A model generated the notes under the pieces. It had not been told where the DNA came from. It searched no databases and saw nothing but the letters and a program-made list of their open reading frames with translations. From Topomyia yanbarensis (taxonomy: Eukaryota; Arthropoda; Insecta; Diptera; Culicidae): a stretch of 64,000 bases of DNA. Position 1 is the stretch's first letter; each line of letters opens with the position of its first letter. Both the position numbers and the translations under genes were made by a program. Positions 36,993 to 48,751 of this stretch are shown here, one piece after another. The stretch covers positions 416,774,044 through 416,838,043 of the forward strand of contig NC_080671.1 in assembly GCF_030247195.1 (NCBI RefSeq), read 5' to 3'.

Positions 36993-37199
36993 AAAGAAAA
37001 ATATTGATACTACATTCCGTTGCGGAACTTGACCTTCTGTTATGACTAAGTTCGCAGCCGAATACTGGAGAAGGGCTATAGTTATAATCCTATTAACCAC
37101 TAAGAATCATTTATGGTTGGGACTAGAACATACGACGAGAGGCTTATGAGACCACAAAACGCAACTATTTTTGAATAAGATGGATAAAGTTACCCCAGA
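36993..37199. other. non-coding, nothing recognised
   Basis: Short spacer between the copia element and a tandem repeat. Confidence 0.4.
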
Positions 37200-37854
37200 A
37201 GGTTTAATGAAAAGAGGTATGAAAAATTGTTTATTGGCATATATTCAAGATTGAATATATAACGCGGAAGAAAGTCGAATGCGGCTGACCAAAGTTAGTA
37301 TTTCTTATGTAAAAAGGTCCAGAGATTCAATTGAAACTATTTATAACAATCTCACGAAACATGTATACCTATTTTACCCCAATTCTACGTGCAACTTAAG
37401 TTTGAAGTCCTGGAAATTCTAGCTCTATATTTCGGTAAAAAACTAAATGCGGCTGTTCAAAAGGGATTCTTCTATTGTAATAAAGTTCCGGTTATCGTTT
37501 GAATATAATTAGAAAGACCGCACGGAATGTATGTACCCGTCTCACCCCAATTTCTCCCGTAACTCAAGTATAAAGTCAAACATAACTCTACATTTCAGAA
37601 AGAGGCTGAATGCGGCTGATCAAAAGCTTTAATTCTCATCCAAAAAATCCAGGAATCGATTGAAAAAAGTTAAATGACCGCACGAAACGTGTGTACCAGT
37701 TTTACTCCGATTCTTCACATGATAAATATGTGAAATTGTACAGACTCAATATTTCAAGAGAGGCTGGAAGTGGCTGATCAAAAGCAGTTTTTCTTATGTC
37801 CAGGGCCAGGCTATCGACTTAGCATACTTGAAATGACGCATGAAGCGAGTGTAC
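37200..37854 (+). repeat. ~163 bp tandem repeat, left part
   Basis: About four diverged units. Recurrent landmarks are GCACGAAACxTGTGTACC (near 37350, 37515, 37678, 37838), ACCCCAATTCT, AAGTxTGAAGT and AATGCGGCTGATCAAAAG. The fourth unit is cut by the palindromic element at 37855 and resumes at 39225. Confidence 0.75.
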
Positions 37855-39224
37855 TAGACTGCCCAGAAAAATAATAAATTTTTGAAAACTCAATCGGCCC
37901 ACCCCTGAGTCGATTCCTAGTCACCACATCAGGCGTACTTGGTCCAAATTTGAAGCAAATCGGACAAGTCTAGCTACCGGACCAACGCTCCTGAACTTTG
38001 CATGGGATTTTTCGACAATTTACATGGAGAAAACCCACTATCTCGCATTTTCGCCGCTAGGTGGCACTGTATGCATCGTATTATCACTGTCAGTGAAAAT
38101 AAGAAAGATAATTTAATTGTCTAAAAATTTTTCGAAGACTTCTAGTCAATCCGGTTTTGTTAAAAGAAGTTATTGAACTTTTAACGAAGTGATGTCTGAG
38201 TCAGTTTTGCATGGGGCGTAGCAGCGCATGGTTGTGTATCAGTACTCAACTCTCACGAACTATACATTTTTTTGAAATAATGGTTGTTAATGGATAGTAT
38301 ATTCAGAAGAATTGTAGTACATAACAATAGTTATGTTTTGGTTAGAAAATATTAGTTCCACCTGTGACTACATAGAGAGTGCCAACCCTAACTTTTCGTA
38401 GAAAAGAGAGAGAATATCAAAATGTTCGGAAGAGTTATTGCAAAATGCTTGTTCTACAACTTTGTAGAAATCACCCAATTTTATCTATCTCCGTTAAAAA
38501 GTTAGTGTTGGCGCCCTCTATGCGGTCACATGTGGAACTAAAATCTTTTAACCCAAAGTCCTTATATAGGAAGGTCCTAGCATGCGTCAAAACAAAAACT
38601 GCCTTTGCGCTCGTATGTGTGACAGTTTCTATGGGCGAATGGTAGCGTCTACGTCATCAATACCACGTTTTGGAGGCTGTCTCTGTTCACTACCACCAAC
38701 AGTTTTGACGCATGCTAGGAATTTGTTTAGAGGGACTTTGCTTTTAACCAAAACATGACTCGCATTATTTACAATAATTCTTCTGAATATGCAATTAAGC
38801 TAAACCTAACCGTTATTTCACAAAAATGTATAGTTCTTGGGAATCGAGTACTGATACACAACCATGCGCTGCTAGGCCCCATGCAAAACTGACTCAGACA
38901 TCACTTCGTTAAAAGTTTAATAACTTCTTTTAACAAAACAGGATGGACTAACAGTCTTCGAAAAAATTGTAGACAAATAAATTGTCTTCCTTATTTTCAC
39001 TTACAGTGATAATACGATGCATACAGTTCCACCTAGCGGCGAAAATGCGAGCTAGTGGGTTTCCTCCATGTAAATTGTCGAAAAAACTTTTACAAACTTC
39101 AGAAACGTTGGTCCGGTAGCTAGACTTGTCCGATTTGCTTCAAATTTGGAGCAAGTACGCCTGATGCGATTAGGAATCAACTCAGTGGTGGGCCGATAGG
39201 GGTCATTTTTGTCTTGTCACTCTA
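37855..39224. mobile_element. 1.37 kb palindromic DNA element
   Basis: Long inverted repeats: left arm 37855-~38350 and right arm ~38745-39224. They start TAGACTGCCCAGA and, reversed, TAGAGTGACAAGA, followed by matching ATCGGCCCACC and CAAATCGGACAAGTCTAGCT. The centre holds two further inverted pairs (38355/38540 and 38555/38740). It sits inside one unit of the ~163 bp tandem repeat. Flanks GTGTA/GTGTGTA suggest a short duplication, but I cannot fix its length. No transposase. Confidence 0.8.
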
Positions 39225-39410
39225 GTGTGTACCCATTTTACCTCAACTCTTTCGATAGTACAAGTGTGAAGTTGTACCTTACTCAACCATTCAGAAAAAG
39301 GACTGAAAGTGACTGATCAAAAACAAATTTTTAATGTGAAATTGGCTAGGGAACCGATTGAAGATAGTTATAATGACGGCACGAAACATGTGTCGGTTGA
39401 AGTTATTGTA
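39225..39410 (+). repeat. ~163 bp tandem repeat, right part
   Basis: Continuation of the interrupted unit (GTGTGTACCCATTTTACC at 39225) and the start of another (GGCACGAAACATGTG near 39377). Confidence 0.7.
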
Positions 39411-39514
39411 ATTTTTAACACTAAACTTATGCTGATTCGTCTTACCCACGCACCCCCAGTTCCCCATATACATACAAAAACGTTTGTGCAAAATCAGATA
39501 ACAATTGATCCAAA

Positions 39515-39874
39515 CTAATCCTTTGCCGGCACGAATGAGGGAACTCCAATCCGAAAATCTACGCTAGTGACAATATTCTCCCGATCGATGTCGAACGCTT
39601 CGGACCGAGTCAAATCTTTGTTAAGTAAGCCCGCCCTGCAAAAGTAGCGCCTCGTGAGCGTCGTGACGCGCTCTGCCTTGCACTTGTCGTCGCGTAAAAA
39701 TCCAATTGCATTAAAAGATAACAACAAATCCTCTGAGAAAGCCAACCAACAGTAGAAGCTGCCAATTTGGTACCGGCCACCTACATGTAGGTAGTTTCTC
39801 GTACAACGTCTAGAGCTTTCAATGGAGGAAACATGATGATTACAAAATACTGCACTCAAATTATGCAACAGCAT
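39515..39874 (-). CDS. hypothetical 119-codon ORF, doubtful
   Basis: A minus-strand open frame from ATG to stop with moderately balanced codon use and a more protein-like composition than its surroundings. It has six cysteines (CNHH, SSRRCTRNY and CRAGLL among their contexts). I recognise no domain, signal peptide or family. It could be an exon or a retrocopy fragment of a host gene, or chance. No splice-site or polyadenylation context convinces me. Confidence 0.15.
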   Translation of the reverse strand: MLLHNLSAVFCNHHVSSIESSRRCTRNYLHVGGRYQIGSFYCWLAFSEDLLLSFNAIGFLRDDKCKAERVTTLTRRYFCRAGLLNKDLTRSEAFDIDRENIVTSVDFRIGVPSFVPAKD

Positions 39875-41309
39875 CCGCGGTCTTCCTTATCTAGTTGTTT
39901 TTGTATACTATTTTTAAGAGTTTTCTAGCCTGCCTTAGGTCTTATCAATTTTACCAAAAAAATGGCATGTTGCCCACCGCGGTAGAAGCACCACCGCCCG
40001 AGATTGATATACATATACTTTAATGAAGTAGATTAGTGAAATAAACGAGCGACTATTTGCATGACACTGGTCAACTGTTTTCACCCCGAGGCTTATCAAG
40101 TTCAGTGGACCGTCGCTGTTTGTTTACGTTTACGGTAGGAGACCGAAAGGTGCCTGAACCAGTAACCAGTAAATATTGTACCTTCATTTTTTTTGTATTT
40201 TCAATTCATGAGTAATAGGTTGAAGGTTACGAGAAATAACAGTTCAGGTTTCTGAAAAATTTACAACAATGAGGAAGATTCGCGATTTCACGCATTTACA
40301 ATCAAACCGTAGTTCGTTTGAAGATTAATGAAACCCTATTCCACACTCGAAATTATTATAATCTTGCAGTTTGGATTCGCTACTTTGCAGCACAAATTAA
40401 AAGAAATGTGTCATTTCTTAAAAACATTGACATAAGAAACATTGGTGCTTTTAGAGTTATCGGAAGATAAAAAAAAAACAAATTAATAATTTAAAAATAT
40501 TGTGTACTATGTGTTCCAGATTAGCTTCTTCAAGCAAAGAAAGTCATTCCTATTGAATGTCAAGATTTAGATTTTTTTAGAAACATTGTCCACATCCAGT
40601 ATAAATGTTAATTCAGGGATCCTTTTATTCAGAATGTTTCGGAACACTTTGAGAAACGCCTTCATTCTATATGTAAGTTTACCATACTTATACGGTTTAT
40701 GGTGCGGAATAAGAAAAATCTTTTCATCCGGGTGGAAAGTTCAAGATAGCAATGATGATGGGTTGATGCGTTTGCGAATAGGAGCTCGCGTTTTTTTTTT
40801 TTTAATTTTGGTAAATATTTCTACTAGCACAACTGAATTGTACACGCTATCAGCTAGGCTGTCGAAGTAAAGGCTCCAAATAAGTTCCAGCGATGCAAAC
40901 AAGTTGTTGCCAAGATGATAGTAATGAACTTAGGATCATCAAAACAAATCATTTCGGGAGATTGGACCTGTTTGGTATTGTCCATTCAGTTATTTTTTTT
41001 TCCGAGAAGCAATTTGTTTGTACATGTTATTATCAGTCTCTGTCTATTAGTGCTAAAGGAAAAATAATGTGTAGTTGGATAATGAATATGTATACGCTTT
41101 ATGTTTGGAGTATAGACCAATAATCAAATAAAAATTAAACTACCTAGAACACTACGAATTATCGAGAAGTACATGAAACCAGGGCCGTAGAGAGAAAATC
41201 CGGGCCTTGGGGGGACCAACATAGAGGCCCCCACCATTGTAGATTATTCGAACATCAAAATGTTTAAGCTCCGATATTTATTGGAAAAAATACTTCTCTA
41301 TTAAGTAAG
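39875..41309. other. non-coding, nothing recognised
   Basis: No supported element. The plus-strand open frames near 40586 and 40893 have no recognisable domain. Confidence 0.35.
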
Positions 41310-41317
41310 GTGTATAG

Positions 41318-42924
41318 GGTGTCCGGCCATTAGGCCGAAGGCCGTAAGGCCGAAGGTCATTCGGCCGAAGGTCATTAGGCCGAATGGTCAATAGACCGAA
41401 TGGTCATTAGTCCGAATGGTCATTAGGCCGAATGGTCATTAGGCCGAATTTTCATTAGGCCGAATAGTCCTTAGGCCGAATGATCATTGGGCCGAATGGA
41501 CTTTAGGTCGGGTGCTTAATAGAGAGGAGGGAAAGGGATCCGAAAAAAAGGGATCCGAAACATATCCCGTACAGCTTTCGGAGCTTCGCGGTATGAGCTA
41601 AATTTTCGTATCTCGGTTGAACGAATCTCGTATTGCTTCCATTGTCTGGATATCATAAATATTTTTTTTTTCATTTGAGGTCCGAGCACATGGATTGAAG
41701 CGATGCGGGGTAGCCACGTTAGGCGCTATAATAATTTATTTTTTACATTACTTCGGCAACAATGTCCGGCCATTAGGCAGAAGGATGCTAAGCACATAAA
41801 ATCTGTCTGTAATTAAAATAATCTGTTCTATCAATCAATAATGCTTTATAAAGTCTTGTGGAATGGAAACAATCCAATTTTCTTCTTTCATATTCCTTCT
41901 CTACCGTTTTGTCTCACCCTCTTCCACTATCTCTTTTTTTCTATTTTGTTCTACATTCTCTCTCAAAATCTCTAATTATTTCCTTAACTCAATTAATTTA
42001 AATCAATGATGTTTTATCCTTCTTTTTAATATGAGCTGTTCTTTCAAATTATATCCTGTCAATTCACATTCATAAAACATTGTATACAACTTTTACTAAA
42101 GTTCAATCTCTTTAATTCGATTACGGCAATTAAAGCGGATAACTTATTCTAGAAGTTGTCATTGTACATGCCACTAAGTTGCAATTTTTTTTAGAAGGCA
42201 TGAACAAAAACACTGTCGGGTCAAATATTTCACCAGAAACACGCATATTTATTTATTTACTTTTTGAACTTTCTACCGCATGCAGCGAAGCCTGTGTGAT
42301 GCGGCTTTGCCGCATAACCGAGGCCAAGGATCCGAAGCAGCGTAAAGCTGCTGAGGATCCGCCGACCCGCCGTCGGAAGCGGCGGCCCCTCGCAAGCGAA
42401 CTTGTGATCTACTCGTTTGCCCGGATTATTCAAACATATGGGCTATCAATTAGTTTAAGTCCGACGGAGCGGTAGCGATGTCGGACATCACCCGAATTGA
42501 AGCGATGTGGCGTAGCCACATTAGGCGACCATTTTATTTTTTATTCCATGCAGTCAATAAATCAGTAGCGAGAAATGGGGTGTAAATATGCTAAACGTTA
42601 TAATTTTAAGTTAAAAAAAAAATCAAATAAATCACCCTTCATTGAAAACTGATCATTCGTTTCCGTTCCAAACACTTCATCTATCACTCTTTGGTTTATT
42701 TGTTCTAATGGCCGTTCAGCCTTTTGCAATCGGATGAATGACCATTCGGCCTAATGGCCATTCGGCCTAATGACCATTCGGCCTAATATCCATTCTGCCT
42801 AATGACCATTCGGCCTAATGACCATTCGGCCTAATGACCATTCGGCCTAATGACCATTCGGCCTAATGACCATTCGGCCAAATGACCTTCGGCCTAGCGG
42901 CCTTCGACCTAATGACCCAGCATC
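41318..42924. mobile_element. fold-back element FB2, target duplication GTGTATAG
   Basis: The left arm (41318-~41515) is an array of a ~16 bp unit, AGGCCGAATGGTCATT. The right arm (~42706-42924) is the same array inverted (AATGACCATTCGGCCT). An 8 bp duplication GTGTATAG flanks it (41310-41317, 42925-42932), and the ends GGTGTCCGGCCATTAGG and, reversed, GATGCTGGGTCATTAGG are similar. The interior includes the hairpin block shared with FB1. No transposase. Confidence 0.8.
42299..42521. other. hairpin-rich core block of FB2
   Basis: Counterpart, inverted, of 8679-8903. Stems: 42299-42315 (ATGCGGC, loop TTT), 42328-42360 (GGATCC outer; AGCAGC/GCTGCT inner; loop GTAAA), 42459-42486 (GTCCGAC/GTCGGAC) and 42505-42521 (ATGTGGC, loop GTA). 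A degenerate extra copy of the last block and its flank lies at 41694-41730. Confidence 0.75.
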
Positions 42925-42932
42925 GTGTATAG

Positions 42933-43899
42933 TAACTTTAGTTATGCATCAATTTTTCGCTGGGTTTGTTTATAATATAGTATATTAGTGGAACAACCAG
43001 ATTTGAATAAACTTAGCAATGTTAATTAATTAAAGTTTTTCTCAATATCTCTTCATGAACATGAGCTTACAAATCGAATATACTACAACAGAATTGGCCG
43101 CAATAGGTGAAATTGCACAGAAAATCATCGAATGGGGCTCCCATTTTTTTAATACCTCTTCAAAAAATTAAACACATTCTGATTGGACAATGAATGGAAA
43201 TGAAGCAAATTTTGGAAAATAGAAAGAATAAAAGATGGACAAATTGTAGAGGATAACAAAACCCGAATAAAACAACAAATACAAAAAGTTATAACATGCG
43301 GCTAAAATTTAAAAACAAAAATAAAATACTTATCTCTCTGCTGTCTAACTCAGCTTATGGAGGAAATTCGTTGCAGAATAATTAAATTACGATTGTATGT
43401 TGTCACTGCTACGAAGTCATCTTTGCAACATTCTCATCTCTTATAGGATGTTGAATGTCGAAAAAGAGAAAAAAATATTTTGTGTACGCTAGTTTAATTA
43501 AGATTAAAAAAATGTCACATTATTTGAATTGTTTGGTAAGTTGTAAGTTGCAAACTGATAGTAATTCACTGTCGCTATGAAGTTTTGTTGTGAACTCACT
43601 GGAAATTACTCTTAACTCGTCAAATGGTGGTGTTGGGAATTTTTGGGAATGATACGAAAAATCCGTAACTGGCAATATGTTTTTCGATTATCTCGTAACA
43701 AAAAGAACAAAGAGTTTAAAAATGAAGAGAGCAGGCCCGTGCGCAAGGGGAGGGTTTTAGGGATTCAAAAACCCCTCCCATGGGGGTTTTGAATTACTTT
43801 CGAAATATTATAAACTTGCTGTTCAGGGATGAAATTATACAGCGAGCCGTGTCATTCGAGCTCGGCCACTCTAGAAACAAATCGTTGAAAAAACCAAGG
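42933..43899. other. non-coding, nothing recognised
   Basis: AT-rich; a short self-complementary GGGAGGGTTTT/AAAACCCCTCCC stretch at 43747-43795. Confidence 0.35.
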
Positions 43900-44400
43900 A
43901 AGAAACCTCGCGAAGGTGGCTGGTAAAGGGTATAAGTTATGTTGGTCGGCATCTCTGGATCGGTTCATGTTTCGGCATGTTTCGATATTAGCACTAGTTG
44001 TGAGTAGATCAGCTTCACAGCAAAGGTCGGTCAGCGGACTAGCAAAGTGATCTAAGGAAAAAGCATGATGTCAGAGAAAATCAAGATGTCGTTATTATTA
44101 TTTATTGCCGATGATCTCTCCATCCGAGTGACTGACAGCTAAATGGCCCGCGAAAATGGTCATCGGTATCGGGAGGAATACCGCCGCCGAAAAATTCTTA
44201 GCAGCAGCTAGCAAATAAATAGGAACGACTAACGTTAAGAAGGATAAGAAACGCTGCGAAGGTGGTTGTAAAGAGATGTAAATCATTATGGTCGACATCT
44301 CTGGATCGGTTCATGTCTCAACAGATGACGACATTTGCAGCAGATCTGAGCAGGGCAGATATACCGAGAAGGTTGGACAGCAAACAAGAAAAAGCATCAT
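43900..44400 (+). repeat. two-copy tandem duplication, ~340 bp period
   Basis: 43905-43980 and 44249-44320 share GCGAAGGTGG and then CATCTCTGGATCGGTTCATG. The following parts (GTAGATCAGC..., AAAAAGCATxATGT) also correspond, at 44000-44070 and 44340-44403. Confidence 0.6.
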
Positions 44401-44465
44401 GTGGAAAAACATGAACGATTAACACAAAATAAAAAGAGCATAAGTACAATCCCCACTGAAGTAGT

Positions 44466-46410
44466 GCCTACACGGAAACAATCCGATCATAAATCCACGA
44501 AAAAATGATCGCTATTTCGTGAACTGAACGATTTACGAAAACCGTGACCAAATTCCTGAAATTATGAGTAATAAACCTCGTATCCATGAAACAATTTGTG
44601 TTTCAACAAAACTAGATCGTCCCGACTATATGCATGGAGTTACGTTCAAATGTTTGGTTCGGTTACTGTTGTTCGCTGGACACGTTCAGATTTTGTTATG
44701 AGTCTTGTTCATAATTTGGGAATACACATCCGACAGTCAAGCGATTTTGATTATTTTCGGAGCTAATCCCTGATTTTTGTGATTTCGTATGACGTTACCG
44801 TGCTGTTTTATTCATGAGTGTACTATCCGATTTTTATGCCAGGGTAGCGAGATCTATGTTCATGATTTCATGATCTTTGTCGCGATTTTCGGAATTTCTA
44901 TTCACGTTATCGTGAGATTCAGTCATGAGTAAAGTGATTCATGCTCATAATTTCAGGATCCTAGTCACGATTTTGAATATTTCATTGACGAGTAATGTGA
45001 TTTGTGTTCATGACTGCAGGAACTTTGTCATGGTTTTCATAATTTATATTCATGTTGCCGTAATATTTTAGTCACGAGTAGGGATTCATTTTTATTTATG
45101 TTCATGATTTCATTTTTGTCACGAGTTGTGTGACCTTAGTTACGATTTTTGTAATTTCTGTTTATCTTATCGTGATATTTTATTCTAGAGTTTGCTTTCA
45201 AATTTGACACGTGGGGTAATGTGACATGATATCAGTAGTTTCATCGTGGTATTCGTAATTTATTTTCGCCTTGTCGCGATCTGTTATTTTTTGGTTACTA
45301 TCGGTTTTTGACTCGTTGTAACATGATAAGGTGAACTGGATCATAAAAGTGTGACTGGTTCGCGGTATCTTGTTCTGTAAACTATATCACGAACACGATT
45401 TGTGCGCTCAGTGCACTTTTCGCTTTCTATCCAGACATCACACTGAACCGTATCAAATGAATAACGATGTTCGAGGTCCTAATATTTTTTTGTATCTACA
45501 GCTTGTATCTATTCTTGGTCGCTAGCAGCTAGATATTTCATGAAAAGTGCACGGAACAAGAATGATTCCACGACTAATACTCCAAATTTTGTGAAATTAG
45601 TTCACGTAAAAATTTCATTATACTAGAAATCATGAACCAGTTCACGAATACATGAGTAATATGTGATGAAGTTGGGAACCATTTCACGAGCACGGATATT
45701 GGATCGTGAGCAATATATTAGGAATCATGAACCTGTTTACGATTACATGAATAATATTTGATGGACTTGTGAACTATTTCACAAGCACGAATGGTAACTT
45801 GTGACTATTATACTAGATAAAATGAACTAGTTCACGACATGAATAACATTTTATAATTTTGTGACTTATTTCACGGGTACGCATGGTCAGTCGTGATTAT
45901 TATACCAGGAATCATGAACGAGTTCTCGAATACATGAATAATATTTCATGATATTGTGAGCTGTTTCAGGAGCACGAATGGTAAGTCTTGACTAATATAT
46001 TAGGCATCACGAATTAGTTGACGAGGATTGAATGGATTCATGAATAAAATTCCGAGTTTCGTGAAATAGATCATGAGAAAATATCCACATTGTTTTGATT
46101 TTGCGAACTAATGTGCCTAAATCTATGAATAACATCACGAGTCAACTGAGTTTAATGATCATAATGTTGTGAACTAGTTCACGTACAGAAAATCGATTTG
46201 GTAATGACAAGGAAACCGTGACTGAATTTCACAAAACAAAAACAAATATTTCTACTATTTCCGCGTTATGAGAGCGTCACTAAAGCGAAATTGAATATAA
46301 TTATAAAACACATGATTTTTGTTCATAGTAAAAACGTAAACGTAAGAACGTGAATATTACAGAATTCATGGTACTTTATTCACGATTTTAGGAACAATGT
46401 TTATACGGTT
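44466..46410. repeat. tandem-repeat region with TTCATGA/TCACGA words
   Basis: Left block (~44690-45190): about four units of 65-95 bp built from TTCATGATTTCA, GTCACGATTTT, TAATTTCTATT, and CATGAGTAA. Right block (45619-~46040): about 4.5 units of 92-95 bp built from ATCATGAACCAGTTCACGAA, CATGAATAATATTT, TTTCACGAGCACGAATGG, and GTGACTATTATACTAG. The abundance of TTCACG against CGTGAA suggests that the blocks may be two inverted arms of one fold-back element, but I could not align them end to end. Confidence 0.6.
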
Positions 46411-46559
46411 TAACGGTGGCCCCGGATGGATGAGTGTAGCAAGATACAGGAGGTTGTTTAGTCGGTATGATTAACTACTTCAAACCAATCAGAGACTACC
46501 GCTAACCAATTCCATTCCCTCTCGATAATAGACATTTACCCAATTTGTTGACCTGAGTC

Positions 46560-46877
46560 GATCGGTACACAATACTCGGCCTTCCAGGTCTCTAGAGTGT
46601 CTACACTACTGATGCGCCAACTGCCATCGAGCTCGACAACGCGTCCCGTGATGTTCCCGTTGGTGCGGTGGATATGGATGTATTCACCATTTCAGAACAA
46701 TCGGTTCTCTCTGCAATACAAAAAACGAAATCGTCGTATGCTCCAGGACTAAGTGCAATGCCTTCAGCTGTTCTGAAAAAATGTTCGGATATTTTAGCGA
46801 TTCCACTGACGCACCTTTTCAATGTGTCATTTCAGCAGCAAAAATTCAGCAGCAAAACTAGAACAATGGAAAATTGA
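46560..46877 (+). pseudogene. LINE RT N-terminal fragment (jockey/CR1-like)
   Basis: Reads DAPTAIELDNAS..., then ISEQSVLSAIQKTKSSYAPG, AMPSAVLKKCSDIL and PLTHLFNVSFQQQKF. This is the conserved entry into a non-LTR RT (K-S-x-x-x-P-G ... P...LK...L..PL..LFN.S), normally followed by FP..WK. It is lost after ~46850. It differs from the LOA-type copies elsewhere in the window. Confidence 0.7.
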
Positions 46878-47149
46878 ACAGAATAAAACAATTGATTATT
46901 TGAAAGTTTTAAAAATGAACTAATTAAAAATAGCAAGAGATGAAAACATGATTAATAAGAAAAGAATAATAGAGATAAACATAACAAGATCGCAAAAATC
47001 GAAAAAAAAAACATGAAACTAGACAAACTAATAGCAAACATTTAAGAAACAGAATAATCATGCACAATTAACAAAACAACAAAAATTGTAATAATAAACA
47101 AAACAATAAAAAATGAATCACCTGGGTTAAATTCCAATTAATCAATTTC
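46878..47149. other. AT-rich spacer, nothing recognised
   Basis: Mostly A-rich; no features. Confidence 0.4.
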
Positions 47150-47505
47150 TGCATTTGGATTTTACCATAAGTTTTAAAATCGTTGTAACTATTTTTTGAA
47201 AACTCGTAGCTAGTTACGGTCTTCGACAAAGTTGTTAACCAAGGTTTGAACTATAGTTTTATAAAGCTGGTTTTTGACATTCAGTGAAATGGCGATCTTT
47301 ATTATCGTAAATGCAGAATAATTGATTTCCACGTATAAAATCCCATGCAAACTTTGAACCCAATGCGCAAACCCGGGAAGCAATCAACCGCTACCAAATG
47401 TTTCACACTCATTTGGGACCACAAAAGGAACTCAAAAAGTGCTGTGCCCGCTAGGTTTAATTATTTTTGAAGTTTTCCCATACAACCGCGAGCCACTCTA
47501 ATGTA
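47150..47505. mobile_element. partial relative of the 53324-54213 palindromic element
   Basis: It shares AAATCCCATGCAAACTTTGAA, TTGGGACCACAAAAGGAACTC and a terminal CCACTCTAATGTAC with the right arm of 53324-54213. The left end is not preserved in recognisable form. Confidence 0.45.
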
Positions 47506-48320
47506 CATAGCCGCTGCATTTTCTATATCAGTTAACCATATCGATAAATGTCATTTTCGTCGAATTTGACTCGTGACCATCGTGGTGCACCACCACTACC
47601 CTCATTTATTACAACGTTCCTACACACTAGACACCACGACAAGAATTGTATCGTTATTAATCCCGTTAGCCTATTAAGCATCCATTGCACCAAACAATTT
47701 TTTGCTACAAAATAACATCCAAAATAGAACACGTGCTCCAATTTCAGCAGAATTCAGCGAAAAAATTTCCATCACAATAAAATTCCTCAACGGACACAAA
47801 GTCCACAAACTGGGCGCGTGATATTGTTGTAGACAGATGCGTGTGCACGTCCACTCTGTGACCGCGTGCGCAGCTACTCGCACACAAAGAAACACGCGTA
47901 AACAGGACTCATATCACACAACAGGCCGTTTACTGATGACCTGTGATGATCTGGAATCAATTGGTCGATGGATTTGTATTTTAAGTGTGTACCTATATAT
48001 GTGTGAGGAAACGGATAACCGGGCTTTAGATAAAACTTATCGGGTCGCGTGTCCATGACCTCGTTGCCAGTTGGAATAGCTTTTGACTAAAAAGCAATAG
48101 GATATCACAATATACTGAAATCGAATTTTCTATAAAGTGCCTGCCATAATGTAGTTAACTTTGAGAAACAATTCGCAATCTTGTAGTTCACATAGTTCAA
48201 AAACTGGTTTATTCTGGAATGATGCTGCTGCTATATTAATCAGAGCACTGACGTAAATCTTTCCAAAGTGCGGAAACGTAACCAAATTCATTCAGCAGTA
48301 ATACTGTGAGTTTTCTCTTT
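47506..48320. other. non-coding, nothing recognised
   Basis: No recognisable gene; the short open frames overlap one another on both strands. Confidence 0.35.
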
Positions 48321-48489
48321 TTAAGAGAATCCAGAAACAAGAATATATTTTTTTCTGGTGCTTCATGACTATTATATTTTTCTACCAATTTCTGCACTAA
48401 GCTTTCCATCAATTTACATTATCCTATGCCGTGTAATAGCCAAATTGGCTCCTGAAAGCAATTATTCATTTTTTTCTGGATTCTCTTAA
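48321..48489. mobile_element. 169 bp MITE with TTAA ends (piggyBac-like)
   Basis: TTAAGAGAATCCAGAAA at the left and the exact reverse complement at the right. TTAA at both extremes is the duplication used by piggyBac elements; the inverted repeat proper is the 13 bp GAGAATCCAGAAA. It lies ~450 bp upstream of the eEF1A 5' UTR exon. Confidence 0.7.
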
Positions 48490-48539
48490 CATTTCTTTCG
48501 CTTACACACAAACGTACCGCATCCGAAAACCGCCAAAAT

Positions 48540-48751
48540 GTTGTATTTAAAGTCCGTTACACTTATCAAAGTGCTCTGGCGCGCGCGATGTGACTTACCT
48601 TTTCTGCTCGCTCCACGCACAATCAGTTCGACGGAAGACTTTGGTTGAAGCGGTTCAGCCTTAGCATCTCATCCGGGTCACTGGTATCACGTTTCGGAGT
48701 TGGTCTTTCGAATCGAACAAAAGCTTAGCCAGTGCGGCTTTCCGGTTCAAT
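48540..48751 (+). promoter_or_regulatory. candidate promoter region upstream of eEF1A
   Basis: GC-richer stretch with a pyrimidine tract CCTTTTCTGCTC at ~48599, resembling the TCT/TOP-type start of translation-factor genes. An arthropod-type initiator ATCAGTT lies at ~48620. No clear TATA box. Which of these starts eEF1A or a separate small gene cannot be decided, because the donor of the 5' UTR intron is not clear. Confidence 0.3.

Noticed and set aside
41323..41513. CRISPR-like array of short regular repeats
   Set aside because: Eukaryotic context, no unique spacers, and the array recurs inverted at ~42706-42924 as an arm of a fold-back element.
42280..42540. GC-rich block that looked like bacterial contamination
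   Set aside because: The same block occurs inverted in FB1 at 8.7-8.9 kb inside another mobile element, so it is a genomic repeat.
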